Shown: positions 9,376 through 19,008, counted from the first letter of the stretch. The stretch is 64,000 nt of DNA from Streptomyces catenulae (GCF_000718015.1 NZ_JODY01000017.1:1-64000), one strand, 5' to 3'. The notes: generated from the sequence alone by a model not told the origin. Numbers and translations: made by a program.

Positions 9376-9412
9376 TCCGCGGCCCGTCGGACGGGTCCGC
9401 CGAGGGGTCCGC

Positions 9413-11512
9413 TCAGAGGCGGGCCCGGGGCGGGACCCCGGCGGCGACCGCGCGGCGGCGCGGGGAGGTGGCCGCGTCGGTCCAGCAGCTGCCGCGCCGC
9501 AGCACCAGACGGCGCAGCCACAGCTCGGTGGAGACCAGTTCGGCCAGGCCGTCCAGGGGCAGCGCGGCGCCCTCGGCGGCGGCCCGCAGCGCCTTGCGGA
9601 CCACCCGCGCCTCGACCAGCCCGGCGTCGGCGAGCAGCGGGGCGTCGAAGAGCTGCACCAGTCCGTCGACGGCGGCGCGCAGCCCGGTGCGCTGGGCGGC
9701 GGTGTGCGGGAGGTGCACGGTGGCGCCCCAGCCCGGCGGCAGTTCGCGGACGCCCGCCCCGGCGAGGACGGAGCGGAGGACGGCGGCGCGGGCGCCGGGC
9801 TGGACGCGCAGGGTGTCGGGCAGCGCGCGGCAGGCCAGCACCACCTGGTTGTCGAGGAACGGCGCGTGCAGCCGCTGGCCGCGGACCTCCACGGCCTGTT
9901 CGAAGACGCGGTGGTCGGCGGCGCGGCGGGCCAGCGCGGCGCGCGCCCGGCGCTCGCCCGGGCGTCCCGCGCCGGGGGTGCGCGCCGCCGCCGCGCCCAG
10001 CAGGACGGCGACCTCGGCGAGCGCCTCGCCGGTGAGCCAGCGGGCGGCGGGCCCCGGGCGGCACCAGAACAGCGCGGCGAGGGAGGCGTCGACGGCGCCC
10101 GGGTCGCCGACGCCGTCGATCCGCCGCTCCCTCAGCCGCCGCGCGGTCTCGGCGACCCCGGTCCCGTAGGGCGTACGGGCGAGTTTGCGGGCGGCGCGGT
10201 AGACGGTGAAGGGGACCAGGACGGACTGGGCCGAGGGGCCGTCGGCCCTGGCCAGGGCGGTGACCGGGCGGAGCAGATGGCGTCGGCGGCGGTCGAGGAG
10301 GAGGTCGGCGAGGCGGGCCGGGTGGGCGTCGAGGACCTGGCGGGCGCCGTGGCCGGTGAAGTGGTCGGCGCCCCCGGCGAGCAGGCGGCTGCGGTGGCGG
10401 AACGCGGTGACGAGGGAGGGGCCCGGCTCGTCGGTGAGCGGGAGGGTGCCGAGCCCGGCGAAGGGCAGCGCCTCCTCGCCGCCGGTGACGACGCGGTGGT
10501 GCAGCCGGGGGTTGTCGGCGAGGGCGCGGGCCCGCTCCAACTCGGCGTCGCGGTGGGCCCGGCCGCCCTGGGTGGCGTGGTCGGTGAAGGTGACGGCGAG
10601 GAGGCGCTCGCCGTGGCCGGTGAGCGCCCCCGGTGCGCCGGGCAGCCCGGCGGCCAGCAGGGCGAGGGTGCCGGAGGCGCTGCCGCCGGAGAGGTCGGCG
10701 GCGACACCGGGGGCCGGGGCGCCGCGGGCCGCGCGCCGCTCGGCGGGGCCCATGCCCGGCACCGGTCCCGGGTCCAGACCGACGGGGCCGTCGGAACCGT
10801 CCGGGCCGTCCGGGGCGGCCACGTGCCGGGGGCTCGACAGCCGGGCCCGGACCGCGTCGACCAGCGCCTCGCGGACGCCGTCCACCGCCTGCTCCGGGGC
10901 GACCCGGGGACCGGCGACGGCCAGCGAGGCGGCCGGTTCGTACGAGGTGATCTCGTGGGCGCCGCCGCGCAGCACCAGGGCGTGGCCGGGCGGGACGCGG
11001 CGCACCCCTTCGTAGGGCGTGCCGGAGCCGAGCGCCTCGGGGGCGTCCGGGCAGGCCAGCAGGGCGCCGAGGTGGCCGATGTCGAGTCCGGCCTCGATGA
11101 GGTCGGCGAGCGGCAGGGCGGCGGTGGCGAAGGCGGTGCCGCCCTCCCAGGGGGTGTGGAAGACGGGGCGGGCCCCGGCGAGGTCGCCGGTGATCGTGAG
11201 GCGGCGGCCCATGCGGACGACGGCGGTGTAGCTGCCGGGCCAGGCGGTGAGATGGCGCAGCGCACCGCCGCGGGCCGCGAAGAGGCCGACGCGCAGCTGG
11301 TCGTCGGTGGCGCCGCAGACGCCGAAGACGGCGAGCGCGGTCTCCGGGTCGGCGCGGACGACGCGGACCTCGTCGGGCCGCCAGTCGCCGACCGCCCACA
11401 GCGGATCCGGTCCGTCCCACAGGAGTTGGGCGCCCACGGGCAGGACCGTGCGGCTCCCCCCGGTGGCGGCCGGCCCCGCGGGGGCACTGCTCCACCCCAC
11501 CAACCAGCGCAT
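9413..11512 (-). CDS. Asparagine synthase-related protein (lasso-cyclase-like)
   Basis: This 699-residue protein has a glutamine-amidotransferase-like N-terminal half (VYEPLAA-type fold, YEGVRRVPPGHALVL) and a C-terminal ATP-pyrophosphatase-like synthase domain with DLSGGSASGT as the PP-loop and APFLDNQVVLACRALP near the end. The protein begins MRWLVGW, without the Cys2 nucleophile of glutamine-dependent synthetases, so it is unlikely to hydrolyse glutamine. Lasso peptide cyclases share this architecture, but no precursor, RRE protein, leader peptidase or exporter lies nearby. The ATG at 11512 has GGGGAGG four bases upstream. The substrate is unknown. Confidence 0.85.
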   Translation of the reverse strand: MRWLVGWSSAPAGPAATGGSRTVLPVGAQLLWDGPDPLWAVGDWRPDEVRVVRADPETALAVFGVCGATDDQLRVGLFAARGGALRHLTAWPGSYTAVVRMGRRLTITGDLAGARPVFHTPWEGGTAFATAALPLADLIEAGLDIGHLGALLACPDAPEALGSGTPYEGVRRVPPGHALVLRGGAHEITSYEPAASLAVAGPRVAPEQAVDGVREALVDAVRARLSSPRHVAAPDGPDGSDGPVGLDPGPVPGMGPAERRAARGAPAPGVAADLSGGSASGTLALLAAGLPGAPGALTGHGERLLAVTFTDHATQGGRAHRDAELERARALADNPRLHHRVVTGGEEALPFAGLGTLPLTDEPGPSLVTAFRHRSRLLAGGADHFTGHGARQVLDAHPARLADLLLDRRRRHLLRPVTALARADGPSAQSVLVPFTVYRAARKLARTPYGTGVAETARRLRERRIDGVGDPGAVDASLAALFWCRPGPAARWLTGEALAEVAVLLGAAAARTPGAGRPGERRARAALARRAADHRVFEQAVEVRGQRLHAPFLDNQVVLACRALPDTLRVQPGARAAVLRSVLAGAGVRELPPGWGATVHLPHTAAQRTGLRAAVDGLVQLFDAPLLADAGLVEARVVRKALRAAAEGAALPLDGLAELVSTELWLRRLVLRRGSCWTDAATSPRRRAVAAGVPPRARL

Positions 11513-12219
11513 GCCGCCTCCCCGCTCCCCGTGCCGCGGGGGCGCGCCACCGCCCCGTACCGCGGATTTCAGCCGTTGTGCCGTCCATGCTGCCATGACG
11601 GGGGCGTACGGGAGCCGAGCGGAGCGGCGGGGTGGCGCCCGGCGGCGGGGAGTTGACGCGGCGGGCGGGTCCGGGGCGCGGGGTGCGGACCGGAGCGGGG
11701 GCGGGGCGCGCGGCGGGCGCCGGGGGCGTGCCGCGGGGCGCGTCGCGCGGTGACGGAGGGTGCCGGACGGGTCCGCGGCGCGTTTCCGCCGCCCGTCGTT
11801 ATTCGGCCAAACTCTGCTGAACTCCGTTCAATTGGCGCCGCGCCACGGCGTGTCGCACGGTGCGGCGGCGCGGGGCCGCTCCGGCTCGCGCGACGGTCCG
11901 GGAAGCGGGCTGCGCCTCCCGGACCGGACCACCGCCCGCGGGGAATGGAGCGGCGGTATCCCCCAGCCCACCGGATCCAGTACAGCGGGCCGACCCACGC
12001 GGCACCCATGCAAGCGGCGGCGTTCCCGGGGAGGCAGCGCGCACATGTGGGCGCACGGCAACACGTACCCGGAGCACATGCCAACTCCCGCTCCCCCGAG
12101 CCGAGATGAATCTCGCCATCCGGGACACCGGCCCTTAACGGTCGGGATCCGGCGAACTACTCTGGGTGGACGCACGCCCCGGGGCACCGGGGCTGCCGTC
12201 GCAGTGTCGAGGGGTGCGC
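11513..12219. promoter_or_regulatory. Divergent intergenic region between the synthase-like gene and the TPR regulator
   Basis: This 707-bp region holds no gene I can support. Most is extremely GC-rich and low in complexity. The segment 11795-11835 is AT-richer (includes TTCAATTGG) and the segment 12100-12165 also drops in GC, so these are the best promoter candidates. I searched for a short lasso-precursor-like frame beside the synthase gene and found none. Confidence 0.45.
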
Positions 12220-13677
12220 ATGTCCAGGGATATACGCGGGCCGAACGAGAAGCTCGGCACCGTTCTCGCCCTCGCGGGTATCAGCAACGCCGGTCTGGCG
12301 CGCCGGGTGAACGACCTCGGCGCACAGCGCGGGCTGACGCTTCGTTACGACAAGACGTCGGTCGCCCGCTGGGTCTCCAAGGGGATGGTGCCGCAGGGCG
12401 CCGCGCCCCATCTGATCGCCTCCGCGATCGGCAGCAAGCTGGGACGACCGGTCCCGCTGCACGAGATCGGCCTCGGGGACGCGGATCCGGCGCCCGAGGT
12501 CGGGCTGACATTTCCCCGCGATGTGGGCGCAGCGGTGCGTTCCGCCACCGATCTCTACCGACTGGATCTGGCCGGACGGCGGGCCGGCGGCGGAGGGATC
12601 TGGCAGAGCCTGGCCGGATCCTTCGCCGTCAGCGCGTACGCCACCCCCGCCTCCCGGTGGCTGATATCCCCGGCCGACAGCTCGGTGGCACGGAACGCGG
12701 TCGAGGCGGCCGAGGCGGGCGAGAAGGAGGCCGCCTCCGCCGCGGACGCGGCGACGCCCCAGCATGTCGGCCACAGCGACGTCAGCAAACTCCGCGAGGC
12801 GGCGGAGGACGCGCGCCGCTGGGACTCCAAGTACGGCGGCGGCGACTGGCGTTCGTCCATGGTGCCGGAGTGCCTGCGGGTGGACGCGGCCCCGCTGCTC
12901 CTCGCCTCGTACAGCGACGAGGTGGGGCGCGCCCTCTTCGGCGCGACCTCCGAACTCACCCGGCTCGCCGGGTGGATGGCGTTCGACACCGGGCAGCAGG
13001 AGGCCGCCCAGCGCTACTACATCCAGGCGCTGCGGCTGGCCCGCGCCGCGGCCGACGTCCCCCTGGGCGGCTACGTCCTCGCCTCGATGTCCCTCCAGGC
13101 GACGTACCGCGGCTTCGCCGACGAGGGCGTCGATCTCGCGCAGGCGGCGCTGGAGCGCAACCGCGGGCTGGCCACCGCACGCACCATGAGCTTCTTCCGC
13201 CTGGTGGAGGCGCGCGCCCAGGCGAAGGCCGGGGAGGCCCGGGCCTGCGAGGTGGCGCTGAAGGCCGCCGAGGGGTGGCTGGAGCGCTCCCGCGGCGGCG
13301 ACGCCGACCCGTCCTGGCTCGACTTCTACTCCTACGAGCGGTTCGCCGCCGACGCCGCCGAGTGCTACCGCGATCTGCGCCTGCCCCGCCAGGTGCGCCG
13401 CTTCACCGAGCAGGCGCTCTCCCGGCCCACCGAGGAGTTCGTCCGCTCGCACGGGCTGCGGCTGGTGGTCTCCGCCGTCGCCGAGCTGGAGTCCGGCAAC
13501 CTCGACGCCGCCTGCGCCGCGGGCACCCGTGCCGTGGAGGTGGCCGGCCGTATCTCCTCGGCCCGCACCACCGAGTACGTCCGCGATCTGCTCCACCGCC
13601 TGGAGCCGTACGGGGACGAGCCGCGGGTGGTGGAACTGCGCGAGCGGGCCCGCCCGTTGCTGGCGGCGCCCGCGTAG
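12220..13677 (+). CDS. Sporulation-associated TPR-type regulator
   Basis: This 485-residue protein has an N-terminal HTH-like segment (about 10-65; [27 protein letters not shown]) and a long alpha-helical C-terminal half with TPR-like repeats ([43 protein letters not shown]). The architecture is that of the large Streptomyces family annotated as sporulation-associated or transcriptional regulatory TPR proteins, related in layout to NsdA. The ATG at 12220 has GAGGGG five bases upstream. It stands alone, divergent from the synthase-like gene. The precise regulon is unknown. Confidence 0.8.
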   Translation: MSRDIRGPNEKLGTVLALAGISNAGLARRVNDLGAQRGLTLRYDKTSVARWVSKGMVPQGAAPHLIASAIGSKLGRPVPLHEIGLGDADPAPEVGLTFPRDVGAAVRSATDLYRLDLAGRRAGGGGIWQSLAGSFAVSAYATPASRWLISPADSSVARNAVEAAEAGEKEAASAADAATPQHVGHSDVSKLREAAEDARRWDSKYGGGDWRSSMVPECLRVDAAPLLLASYSDEVGRALFGATSELTRLAGWMAFDTGQQEAAQRYYIQALRLARAAADVPLGGYVLASMSLQATYRGFADEGVDLAQAALERNRGLATARTMSFFRLVEARAQAKAGEARACEVALKAAEGWLERSRGGDADPSWLDFYSYERFAADAAECYRDLRLPRQVRRFTEQALSRPTEEFVRSHGLRLVVSAVAELESGNLDAACAAGTRAVEVAGRISSARTTEYVRDLLHRLEPYGDEPRVVELRERARPLLAAPA

Positions 13678-13968
13678 GCGCACCGGGGCACGCGGGGCGG
13701 ACGGGCCGGAGCGTCGGCCGGGGCCAGGGCCGGGGCCGGGTGGCCGGTCGGTCGGGGTTCGGTCGGCCGATCGGTGGACCGCTTCCGCCGGAGTTGCCCG
13801 TTCCGCCGCCGTTTCGCAGGCTCTGCGGGGGTTCCCGCCCTGGTCGCGCGGTGTTGTCAGTACCTCGCGTCATGATGGGGTAGGTCGTCGGGCGACGGCG
13901 AGCGGGCCGCGGTCAGGGGTGGCCCGCGTCGGGGGCGGTTCCCGCGTTCTCGCGGTTGGGGAGGTGCA

Positions 13969-15183
13969 GTGGCGGCGCACGACTGCGACGTGCTGGTGAT
14001 CGGTGCGGGCATCGTCGGACTCTCGACGGCCCATGCCCTCACCCGCGCCGTACCGGGGCTGCGCGTGACGGTGCTGGAGAAGGAGTCCGGCCCGGCCCGG
14101 CACCAGACCGGCCGCAACAGCGGCGTGATCCACAGCGGTATCTACTACCCGCCCGGCTCCCTCAAGGCCCGCTACGCCCTCCGGGGCTCGGCCGAGCTGG
14201 TGGCGTTCTGCGCCGAGCACGCCATCCCGCACGAGGTCACCGGCAAGCTGATCGTCGCCACCGACCGCGCCGAGCTGCCCCGGCTGCACGCCCTCATCCA
14301 GCGCGGACGCGAGCACGGGCTGCCCGTCCGCGAGCTGGGCCCGGCGCAGATCACCGAGTACGAGCCGGAGGTCCGCGGCCTCGCCGCCATCCATGTCGGC
14401 ACCACCGGCATCTGCGACTTCGGCGCCGTCGCCCGCACCTTCGGCCGCCTCGCCCGGGAGGCCGGGGCCACGATCGCGTACGGCGCCGAGGTGACGCGGA
14501 TCGGGCGGCGCCCGGGGCGGGTCGCCGTCGCCACGGCGGACGGCACGGTCCACCGCGCCCGCGCCCTGGTCAACTGCGCCGGGCTGCACAGCGACCGGAT
14601 CGCCCGGCTGGCCGGTGACGACCCGGGTATGCGGATCGTGCCCTTCCGCGGCGAGTACCACCTCCTCGCCCCGGAGCGCGCCGGGCTGGTGCGCGGTCTG
14701 GTCTACCCCGTCCCCGACCCGGCGTTCCCGTTCCTCGGCGTCCATCTCACCCGCGGCGTCGACGGCGCCGTCCACATCGGCCCGAACGCCGTCCCGGCCC
14801 TGGCCCGCGAGGGCTACGACTGGCGCACCCTGCGCCCCACCGAGCTGGCCGGGACCCTCGCGTACCGCGGCTCGTGGCGGATAGCCCGGCGCCACTGGCG
14901 GTACGGCGCGGGCGAGCTGCACCGCTCACTCTCCCGCCGCGCCTTCACCACCGCCGTGCGCCGTCTGCTGCCCGCCGTCACCGAGGACGATCTGCGCCCG
15001 GCGCCCGCCGGGGTCCGCGCCCAGGCGGTCCTGCCCGACGGCACCCTCGTCGACGACTTCCTCTTCGCCGACTCCCCCGGCATCGTCCACGTCCTCAACG
15101 CCCCGTCCCCGGCGGCCACCGCGTCGCTGCCCATCGGGCGGGAGATCGCGGAGCGGGTGACGGCGGTGCTGGACCGGCGCTGA
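13969..15183 (+). CDS. lhgO: L-2-hydroxyglutarate oxidase
   Basis: This 404-residue FAD enzyme of the DAO family oxidises L-2-hydroxyglutarate to 2-oxoglutarate, a metabolite-repair step that feeds electrons to the quinone pool. The N-terminal Rossmann motif is VIGAGIVGLS (about 8-17), followed by RHQTGRNSGVIHSGIYY, a hallmark of LhgO proteins. The C-terminal segment includes VLNAPSPAATASLPIG. Length matches the family (about 400). The GTG start at 13969 has a GGGGAGGT site about five bases upstream. A strong hairpin follows the stop, and the next gene is convergent. Confidence 0.93.
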   Translation: MAAHDCDVLVIGAGIVGLSTAHALTRAVPGLRVTVLEKESGPARHQTGRNSGVIHSGIYYPPGSLKARYALRGSAELVAFCAEHAIPHEVTGKLIVATDRAELPRLHALIQRGREHGLPVRELGPAQITEYEPEVRGLAAIHVGTTGICDFGAVARTFGRLAREAGATIAYGAEVTRIGRRPGRVAVATADGTVHRARALVNCAGLHSDRIARLAGDDPGMRIVPFRGEYHLLAPERAGLVRGLVYPVPDPAFPFLGVHLTRGVDGAVHIGPNAVPALAREGYDWRTLRPTELAGTLAYRGSWRIARRHWRYGAGELHRSLSRRAFTTAVRRLLPAVTEDDLRPAPAGVRAQAVLPDGTLVDDFLFADSPGIVHVLNAPSPAATASLPIGREIAERVTAVLDRR

Positions 15184-15191
15184 ACGCACAG

Positions 15192-15226
15192 GTGGGCGGT
15201 GCGGGCGCGGGGCCCGCACCGCCCAC
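15192..15226. terminator. Bidirectional intrinsic terminator
   Basis: A 15-bp GC-rich perfect stem (GTGGGCGGTGCGGGC with its complement) closes a five-base loop. It is between the convergent lhgO and beta-propeller genes. Confidence 0.8.
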
Positions 15227-15265
15227 GCGGTGCTCATGGACGGCGGGCCGTCCGGCGGAGGGTCG

Positions 15266-17257
15266 TCAGTCGGCGGGGATGGGCATCGGGGAGCCGCTCG
15301 ACGCCTTGTAGGCGCGGAGGAACGGCTGGGAGGTCGACACCGACTCCCCCTCGACGTACAGCACCCGCTCGTTGCCGTCCCACTTCATCGACATGTTCGG
15401 CGCGGACGGCAGATCGTGCTTCTCGGTGAAGAGCGTGCCCATCAGCTCCGTCTTGGCGTCCCGCAGCCCCAGCGACAGCAGTTCGGGGTCCTGCGTGGCG
15501 GGGTGCGAGGGGCTGCCGTGGGAGGCACCGACCGCGATGACGTGCTCTCCGTCGAGCGCTACGGCAGCCGCCCCGGACCGCTTCCACAGGCGCTTGCCGG
15601 TCTTCAGGTCGACGGCGGTCGTGCCCGCGTGGTTGCCGTACGTCGTCACCAGCACCTTCGCGTCCTGGTCGACCATGGTCGTCCGGGCTTCGAGGTCCAG
15701 CTCCGCGAGGTCGCCCGTCAGCTCGATGGTCTTGTCCGGCTTCGGCCGGCTCTCGGTGTCGAACGTCCGCAGCACCCGCTTGTCGTTCGGGCCGTTGCCG
15801 CCCATCAGGAGGACCAGCGGGTCGTCGGAGACGATGCGCTCGACCTCCAGCTTCTCGTTGGGGACGAACGCGTTGAAGCTGTCCAGCTCGTGCTCCTGGA
15901 CCAGCAGCGTGCGGTGCGGCTTCGCCTTCGAGCAGTCGCTGACCCGCGCCAGGTACTCGTTGCTCATACCGAACGACGCGGTGCAGTCACCGGCGGGCCA
16001 CTTGAGGGTCCACTTGCCGGCGCCGCCGGAGATGGCGTAGCCGGAGTAGGTGTTGCCGATGGCGGCCACGACCTGCTCATGGCTGATGCCGACGAGCGGG
16101 TGGTCCTCCGACTGGCGGCCCTTGAGGTTCCGTACCCACAGGGTGTGGCCGGACTTGGTGTCGAAGACGGAGAGGAACGAGCAGTCGCCGCCGCCGGAGT
16201 CGAAGACCGCGGCGCCGACGCCGTCGCCGTTCGGCTCCGCGGGCAGCGCGCAGACCTCACCGGCGCCCTTCGGCGCCTCCAGCTCCCATTCCTTCTTACC
16301 GGTCTGGTCGTTGTAGGCGCGGACGCCGTCCTTGTCGCCGTAGACGACGGCGCCGTCGGTCATCCACACCGACCGCATCCCGAGCTTCTCGTCGGGCGGG
16401 GTGGCGCTCTTCTTCAGATCGACGTTCCACATCTGCGCCATGGAGAGCGGCGGCCGCTGCTCCGCCCCGTCGTCGGAGGAGCCGCGCAGCAGGAAGTACC
16501 CGCCGGTGCCGAGCGCCACCACCAGGACGAACACGATCGCGAGGATCGCGGCCAGCGGTATCCCGCGCCGCTGCCCGCCCGGCGGCAGCGGCGCCCCCGG
16601 CACCCCGCCGGGCCCCGGCCCGAACGGCGCCCCGCCCTGCGGCGGCTGCCCGAACCCCTGCGGTCCACCGCGCGGCGGGAAGCCCGCACCGCCCTGCCCG
16701 GGAGCCATCGGGCCGCCGGGCGGCGGATACATTCCCGGCGCACCGGGCTGCTGACCGTACGCACCGGGGACGCCCTGGCCGGGGGCGTACGGTCCGGGGG
16801 CGCCGGGCTGTCCCTGGGGCGCGCCGTACGGGCCCGGGGGCGGCGGCGTTCCCGGGTGTCCCTGGGGCGCGGGGGGCTGCGGGGCGCCGGGCTGCCCCTG
16901 CGGCGGCACCGGCGGGGTGCCGGGCGCGGGGGGCTTGGCCATGGAGAGCTGCATGGTTCCGGCGGGGCGCGCCGGAGCCTGCTGGTCCGCAGCCTGCTGG
17001 TCCGCAGCCGCGGGCGGCTGGACGGCGGCGAGCTTCATGGTCCCGGCGGGGCGCGCGGGGGCGGATGCCTCCGGTCCCGGCGGGGGAGCTGCGGGGGTGG
17101 CGGGTGCCCCGGGGGTGGCCCCGGGGGTGGCCGGTGTGGGGGCGCCGGGGGCGGCGCCCGGCTGGCCCTGGCCCGGCGTCGCGGTGTCGGGCCGGGTCGG
17201 CCCGGAGCCCGGTGGCTCTTCCTGCGGATGAGCCCCGTTCCCCTGCTCCTGCGTCAT
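15266..17257 (-). CDS. Membrane-anchored PQQ-like beta-propeller protein
   Basis: This 663-residue protein has a 230-residue cytoplasmic Pro/Gly/Ala/Gln-rich region, one transmembrane helix (about 231-255; IPLAAILAIVFVLVVALG) and an extracellular domain with repeated beta-propeller blades of the PQQ/WD-like type (DKDGVRAYNDQTGKKEWELE, VFDTKSGHTLWVR, AVDLKTGKRLWKR). The cytoplasmic part contains two near-identical motifs, ARPAGTMKL (near 71) and ARPAGTMQL (near 99). Similar layouts occur as stand-alone sensors or as extracellular parts of AfsK-like kinases; no kinase domain is present. The ATG at 17257 gives the MTQEQGNG start. Its function is unknown. Confidence 0.85.
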   Translation of the reverse strand: MTQEQGNGAHPQEEPPGSGPTRPDTATPGQGQPGAAPGAPTPATPGATPGAPATPAAPPPGPEASAPARPAGTMKLAAVQPPAAADQQAADQQAPARPAGTMQLSMAKPPAPGTPPVPPQGQPGAPQPPAPQGHPGTPPPPGPYGAPQGQPGAPGPYAPGQGVPGAYGQQPGAPGMYPPPGGPMAPGQGGAGFPPRGGPQGFGQPPQGGAPFGPGPGGVPGAPLPPGGQRRGIPLAAILAIVFVLVVALGTGGYFLLRGSSDDGAEQRPPLSMAQMWNVDLKKSATPPDEKLGMRSVWMTDGAVVYGDKDGVRAYNDQTGKKEWELEAPKGAGEVCALPAEPNGDGVGAAVFDSGGGDCSFLSVFDTKSGHTLWVRNLKGRQSEDHPLVGISHEQVVAAIGNTYSGYAISGGAGKWTLKWPAGDCTASFGMSNEYLARVSDCSKAKPHRTLLVQEHELDSFNAFVPNEKLEVERIVSDDPLVLLMGGNGPNDKRVLRTFDTESRPKPDKTIELTGDLAELDLEARTTMVDQDAKVLVTTYGNHAGTTAVDLKTGKRLWKRSGAAAVALDGEHVIAVGASHGSPSHPATQDPELLSLGLRDAKTELMGTLFTEKHDLPSAPNMSMKWDGNERVLYVEGESVSTSQPFLRAYKASSGSPMPIPAD

Positions 17258-17590
17258 TCCGACCGACCCCCTGGTTTGTTCGTTGTGGCGGCCACGCATC
17301 GTATGCAGCCCGCTGCACAGCGCGCCAACCGCCCCGGGGGTAGGCGCCGCAAGGGACAGGGGGCGTGCGGGCGCGGTGTGTGGAGGGTGTGGGGGAGGCG
17401 TGTTCGGACGGGTGGGGTGGGGCTTGGGCGGAAGGGGCGGGGCTTGGGCGGAAGGGGCGGAACGTGGCCACCGCCCTCGCCCGCCTCGGCCTGCGGTGGG
17501 GTTCCTGGGCGGCTGGGGGGAGGCGGCCGGGGCCTGGGCGGCCGGGTGGGGGAGCGGCTCGGGGACGGGGCCTGGGCGGCAAGGCCGGAG

Positions 17591-17810
17591 GTCAGCTAGG
17601 GCCGTCGACTCGGGGGGATCGGGGCCGAGGCGGCAAGGTCGGATCGTCAGCTAGGGCCGTCGGCTCGGGGTGGTCGAGGCCGAGGCAGCAGGGCCGGACG
17701 GTCGGCTCGGGCCATCGGCCCCGTACCCCCGCGCGAGGGCGGATGGTCGGCTCAGGCCATCGCCCCGCCCCACACCGCAAGGCCCGAACAGTCAGCTCAG
17801 CCCATCGCCC
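17591..17810. repeat. Five diverged direct repeats, 45-55 bp spacing
   Basis: The core GTCRGCTMRGSCCRTCG begins at 17591, 17646, 17701, 17746 and 17791. The first three copies are 55 bp apart and the last two 45 bp apart. Flanking GGCAAGGCCGGA-like sequence is shared by most copies. The copies decay progressively, which suggests an old tandem expansion in intergenic DNA. Units are unlike CRISPR repeats: there are no unique spacers and the identity is low. Confidence 0.65.
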
Positions 17811-18015
17811 CCCCCCGCAAGGCCGAACGCCCCACCCCCGGAGGTAGCCCCCGGGGAGCCACCCACTCCCGACCGGACCGCCCGGCCGGGGGCCGATCAC
17901 CCGCCGCTCACTGCCTGCTCACCGTCCGCCGATCGCCCGCTCACCGCCCGCTCACCGCCCGTCCACTGGCCGACGGCCCCGCTCATCGGGAACGCGTCCG
18001 GCCGCCCGGGGCCCG

Positions 18016-18030
18016 TAGAATCTCCGGACT
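18016..18030 (+). promoter_or_regulatory. -10-like element of a leaderless trmB transcript
   Basis: TAGAAT at 18016-18021 ends nine bases before the GTG start codon, and no ribosome binding site is present. This spacing is what a leaderless transcript would show. I cannot identify a good -35 hexamer. Confidence 0.4.
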
Positions 18031-18936
18031 GTGTCCGAGAATCCCCGCACCCCCGAGTCCGGCAGCCAGGAAACCAGCGTCCCGGAAGGCACCGCCCCGT
18101 ACCGGGCGGACGGCGCCCCGGCCGACGGCGCTGGGCACGACGGCCCCGTGAACGACGGCGTCCCGGAGTCCGGCGGCGCCGAGGCGTCCGGCGCGACGCG
18201 GATCCGCCGCGACGGCCCGATGTTCCCCGACGGGAGCGGGCCCGCCGCCGACCCGGCCGGTGACCACCACGAACGCCGGATCCGCTCCTTCCAGCCCCGC
18301 CGCAGCCGCGTCTCGCCGAGCCAGGCCGCCGCGCTGCGACGCCTGTGGCCGGTGTGGGGCCGGGACATCGACGGGCTCTCCCGGATCGACCTCGACACGT
18401 TCTTCGACGGCCGCCCGGTCGTCCTGGAGATCGGCTTCGGCATGGGCGAGGCCACCGCGCAGATGGCCGCGGCCGACCCGGACACCGGCATCCTCGCCTG
18501 CGACGTCCACACCCCCGGCCAGGGCAACCTCCTCGCCCTCGCCGAACGGAACGGCCTGACCAACATCCGCGTGGTCAACGGCGACGCGATCATCCTGCTG
18601 CGCGAGATGCTCGCCCCCGGCTCCCTGGCCGGGCTGCGCGTCTTCTTCCCCGACCCCTGGCCGAAGAAGCGCCACCACAAGCGGCGCCTGATCCAGCCGG
18701 AGTTCATCGGCCTGGCCACCACCCGCCTCGCCCCCGGCGCCCTCGTCCACTGCGCCACCGACTGGGAGCCCTACGCCGAGCAGATGCTCGACGTCCTCAC
18801 CGCCGAACCCACCCTCCACAACCTCCACCCCGACTACGCCCCCCGCCCCGACTTCCGCCCCCTCACCAAGTTCGAGGGCCAGGGCCTGGAGAAGGGACAC
18901 GTGGTCCACGACCTGATGTTCCGACGGGGGGAGTAG
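18031..18936 (+). CDS. trmB: tRNA (guanine-N7-)-methyltransferase
   Basis: This 301-residue enzyme methylates N7 of G46 in the tRNA variable loop using S-adenosylmethionine. The SAM-binding motif EIGFGMGEAT is near residue 133, and the family signature FFPDPWPKKRHHKRR is near 205. The C-terminus (FRPLTKFEGQGLEKGH) also fits TrmB. The first 85 residues are an acidic, Pro/Gly/Ser-rich extension absent from most bacterial TrmB proteins and probably disordered. The GTG start was chosen for the adjacent -10 element. A terminator follows. Confidence 0.93.
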   Translation: MSENPRTPESGSQETSVPEGTAPYRADGAPADGAGHDGPVNDGVPESGGAEASGATRIRRDGPMFPDGSGPAADPAGDHHERRIRSFQPRRSRVSPSQAAALRRLWPVWGRDIDGLSRIDLDTFFDGRPVVLEIGFGMGEATAQMAAADPDTGILACDVHTPGQGNLLALAERNGLTNIRVVNGDAIILLREMLAPGSLAGLRVFFPDPWPKKRHHKRRLIQPEFIGLATTRLAPGALVHCATDWEPYAEQMLDVLTAEPTLHNLHPDYAPRPDFRPLTKFEGQGLEKGHVVHDLMFRRGE

Positions 18937-18969
18937 GGGCGGGCGGCGCCTCGCCATCGCGTGGTGCCG

Positions 18970-19008
18970 AGGTGAGGGGTTCTGGCCTGAGGTCCCCTCA
19001 CCTTTCTT
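18970..19008. terminator. Intrinsic terminator after trmB
   Basis: Arms AGGTGAGGGG (18970-18979) and CCCCTCACCT (18994-19003) are followed by TTTCTT, an unusually good U-tract for this genome. It can serve trmB and, in reverse, the convergent endonuclease gene. Confidence 0.75.

Larger units (their letters stand above)
17258..18030. other. Long gene-free region between the beta-propeller gene and trmB
   Basis: No convincing gene is present. The 17400-17460 part contains a short tandem repeat of gcttgggcggaaggggcggg, and 17591-17800 contains five diverged copies of a longer unit (separate entry). The last 30 bases hold the trmB promoter. Confidence 0.5.

Noticed and set aside
8301..11588. 1095-residue minus-strand frame spanning two genes
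   Set aside because: It runs antisense through the sigma-sensor gene and out of frame through the synthase-like gene, and is Arg/Pro-rich noise.
9413..12219. Lasso peptide biosynthetic cluster
   Set aside because: Only the cyclase-like gene is present; no precursor, RRE, leader peptidase or exporter was found on either strand nearby.
15230..17599. Plus-strand frame opposite the beta-propeller gene
   Set aside because: It is antisense to clear propeller blades and a transmembrane helix; no ribosome binding site.
17591..17810. Possible CRISPR array
   Set aside because: Units are diverged from each other and there are no distinct spacers of constant length or cas genes.
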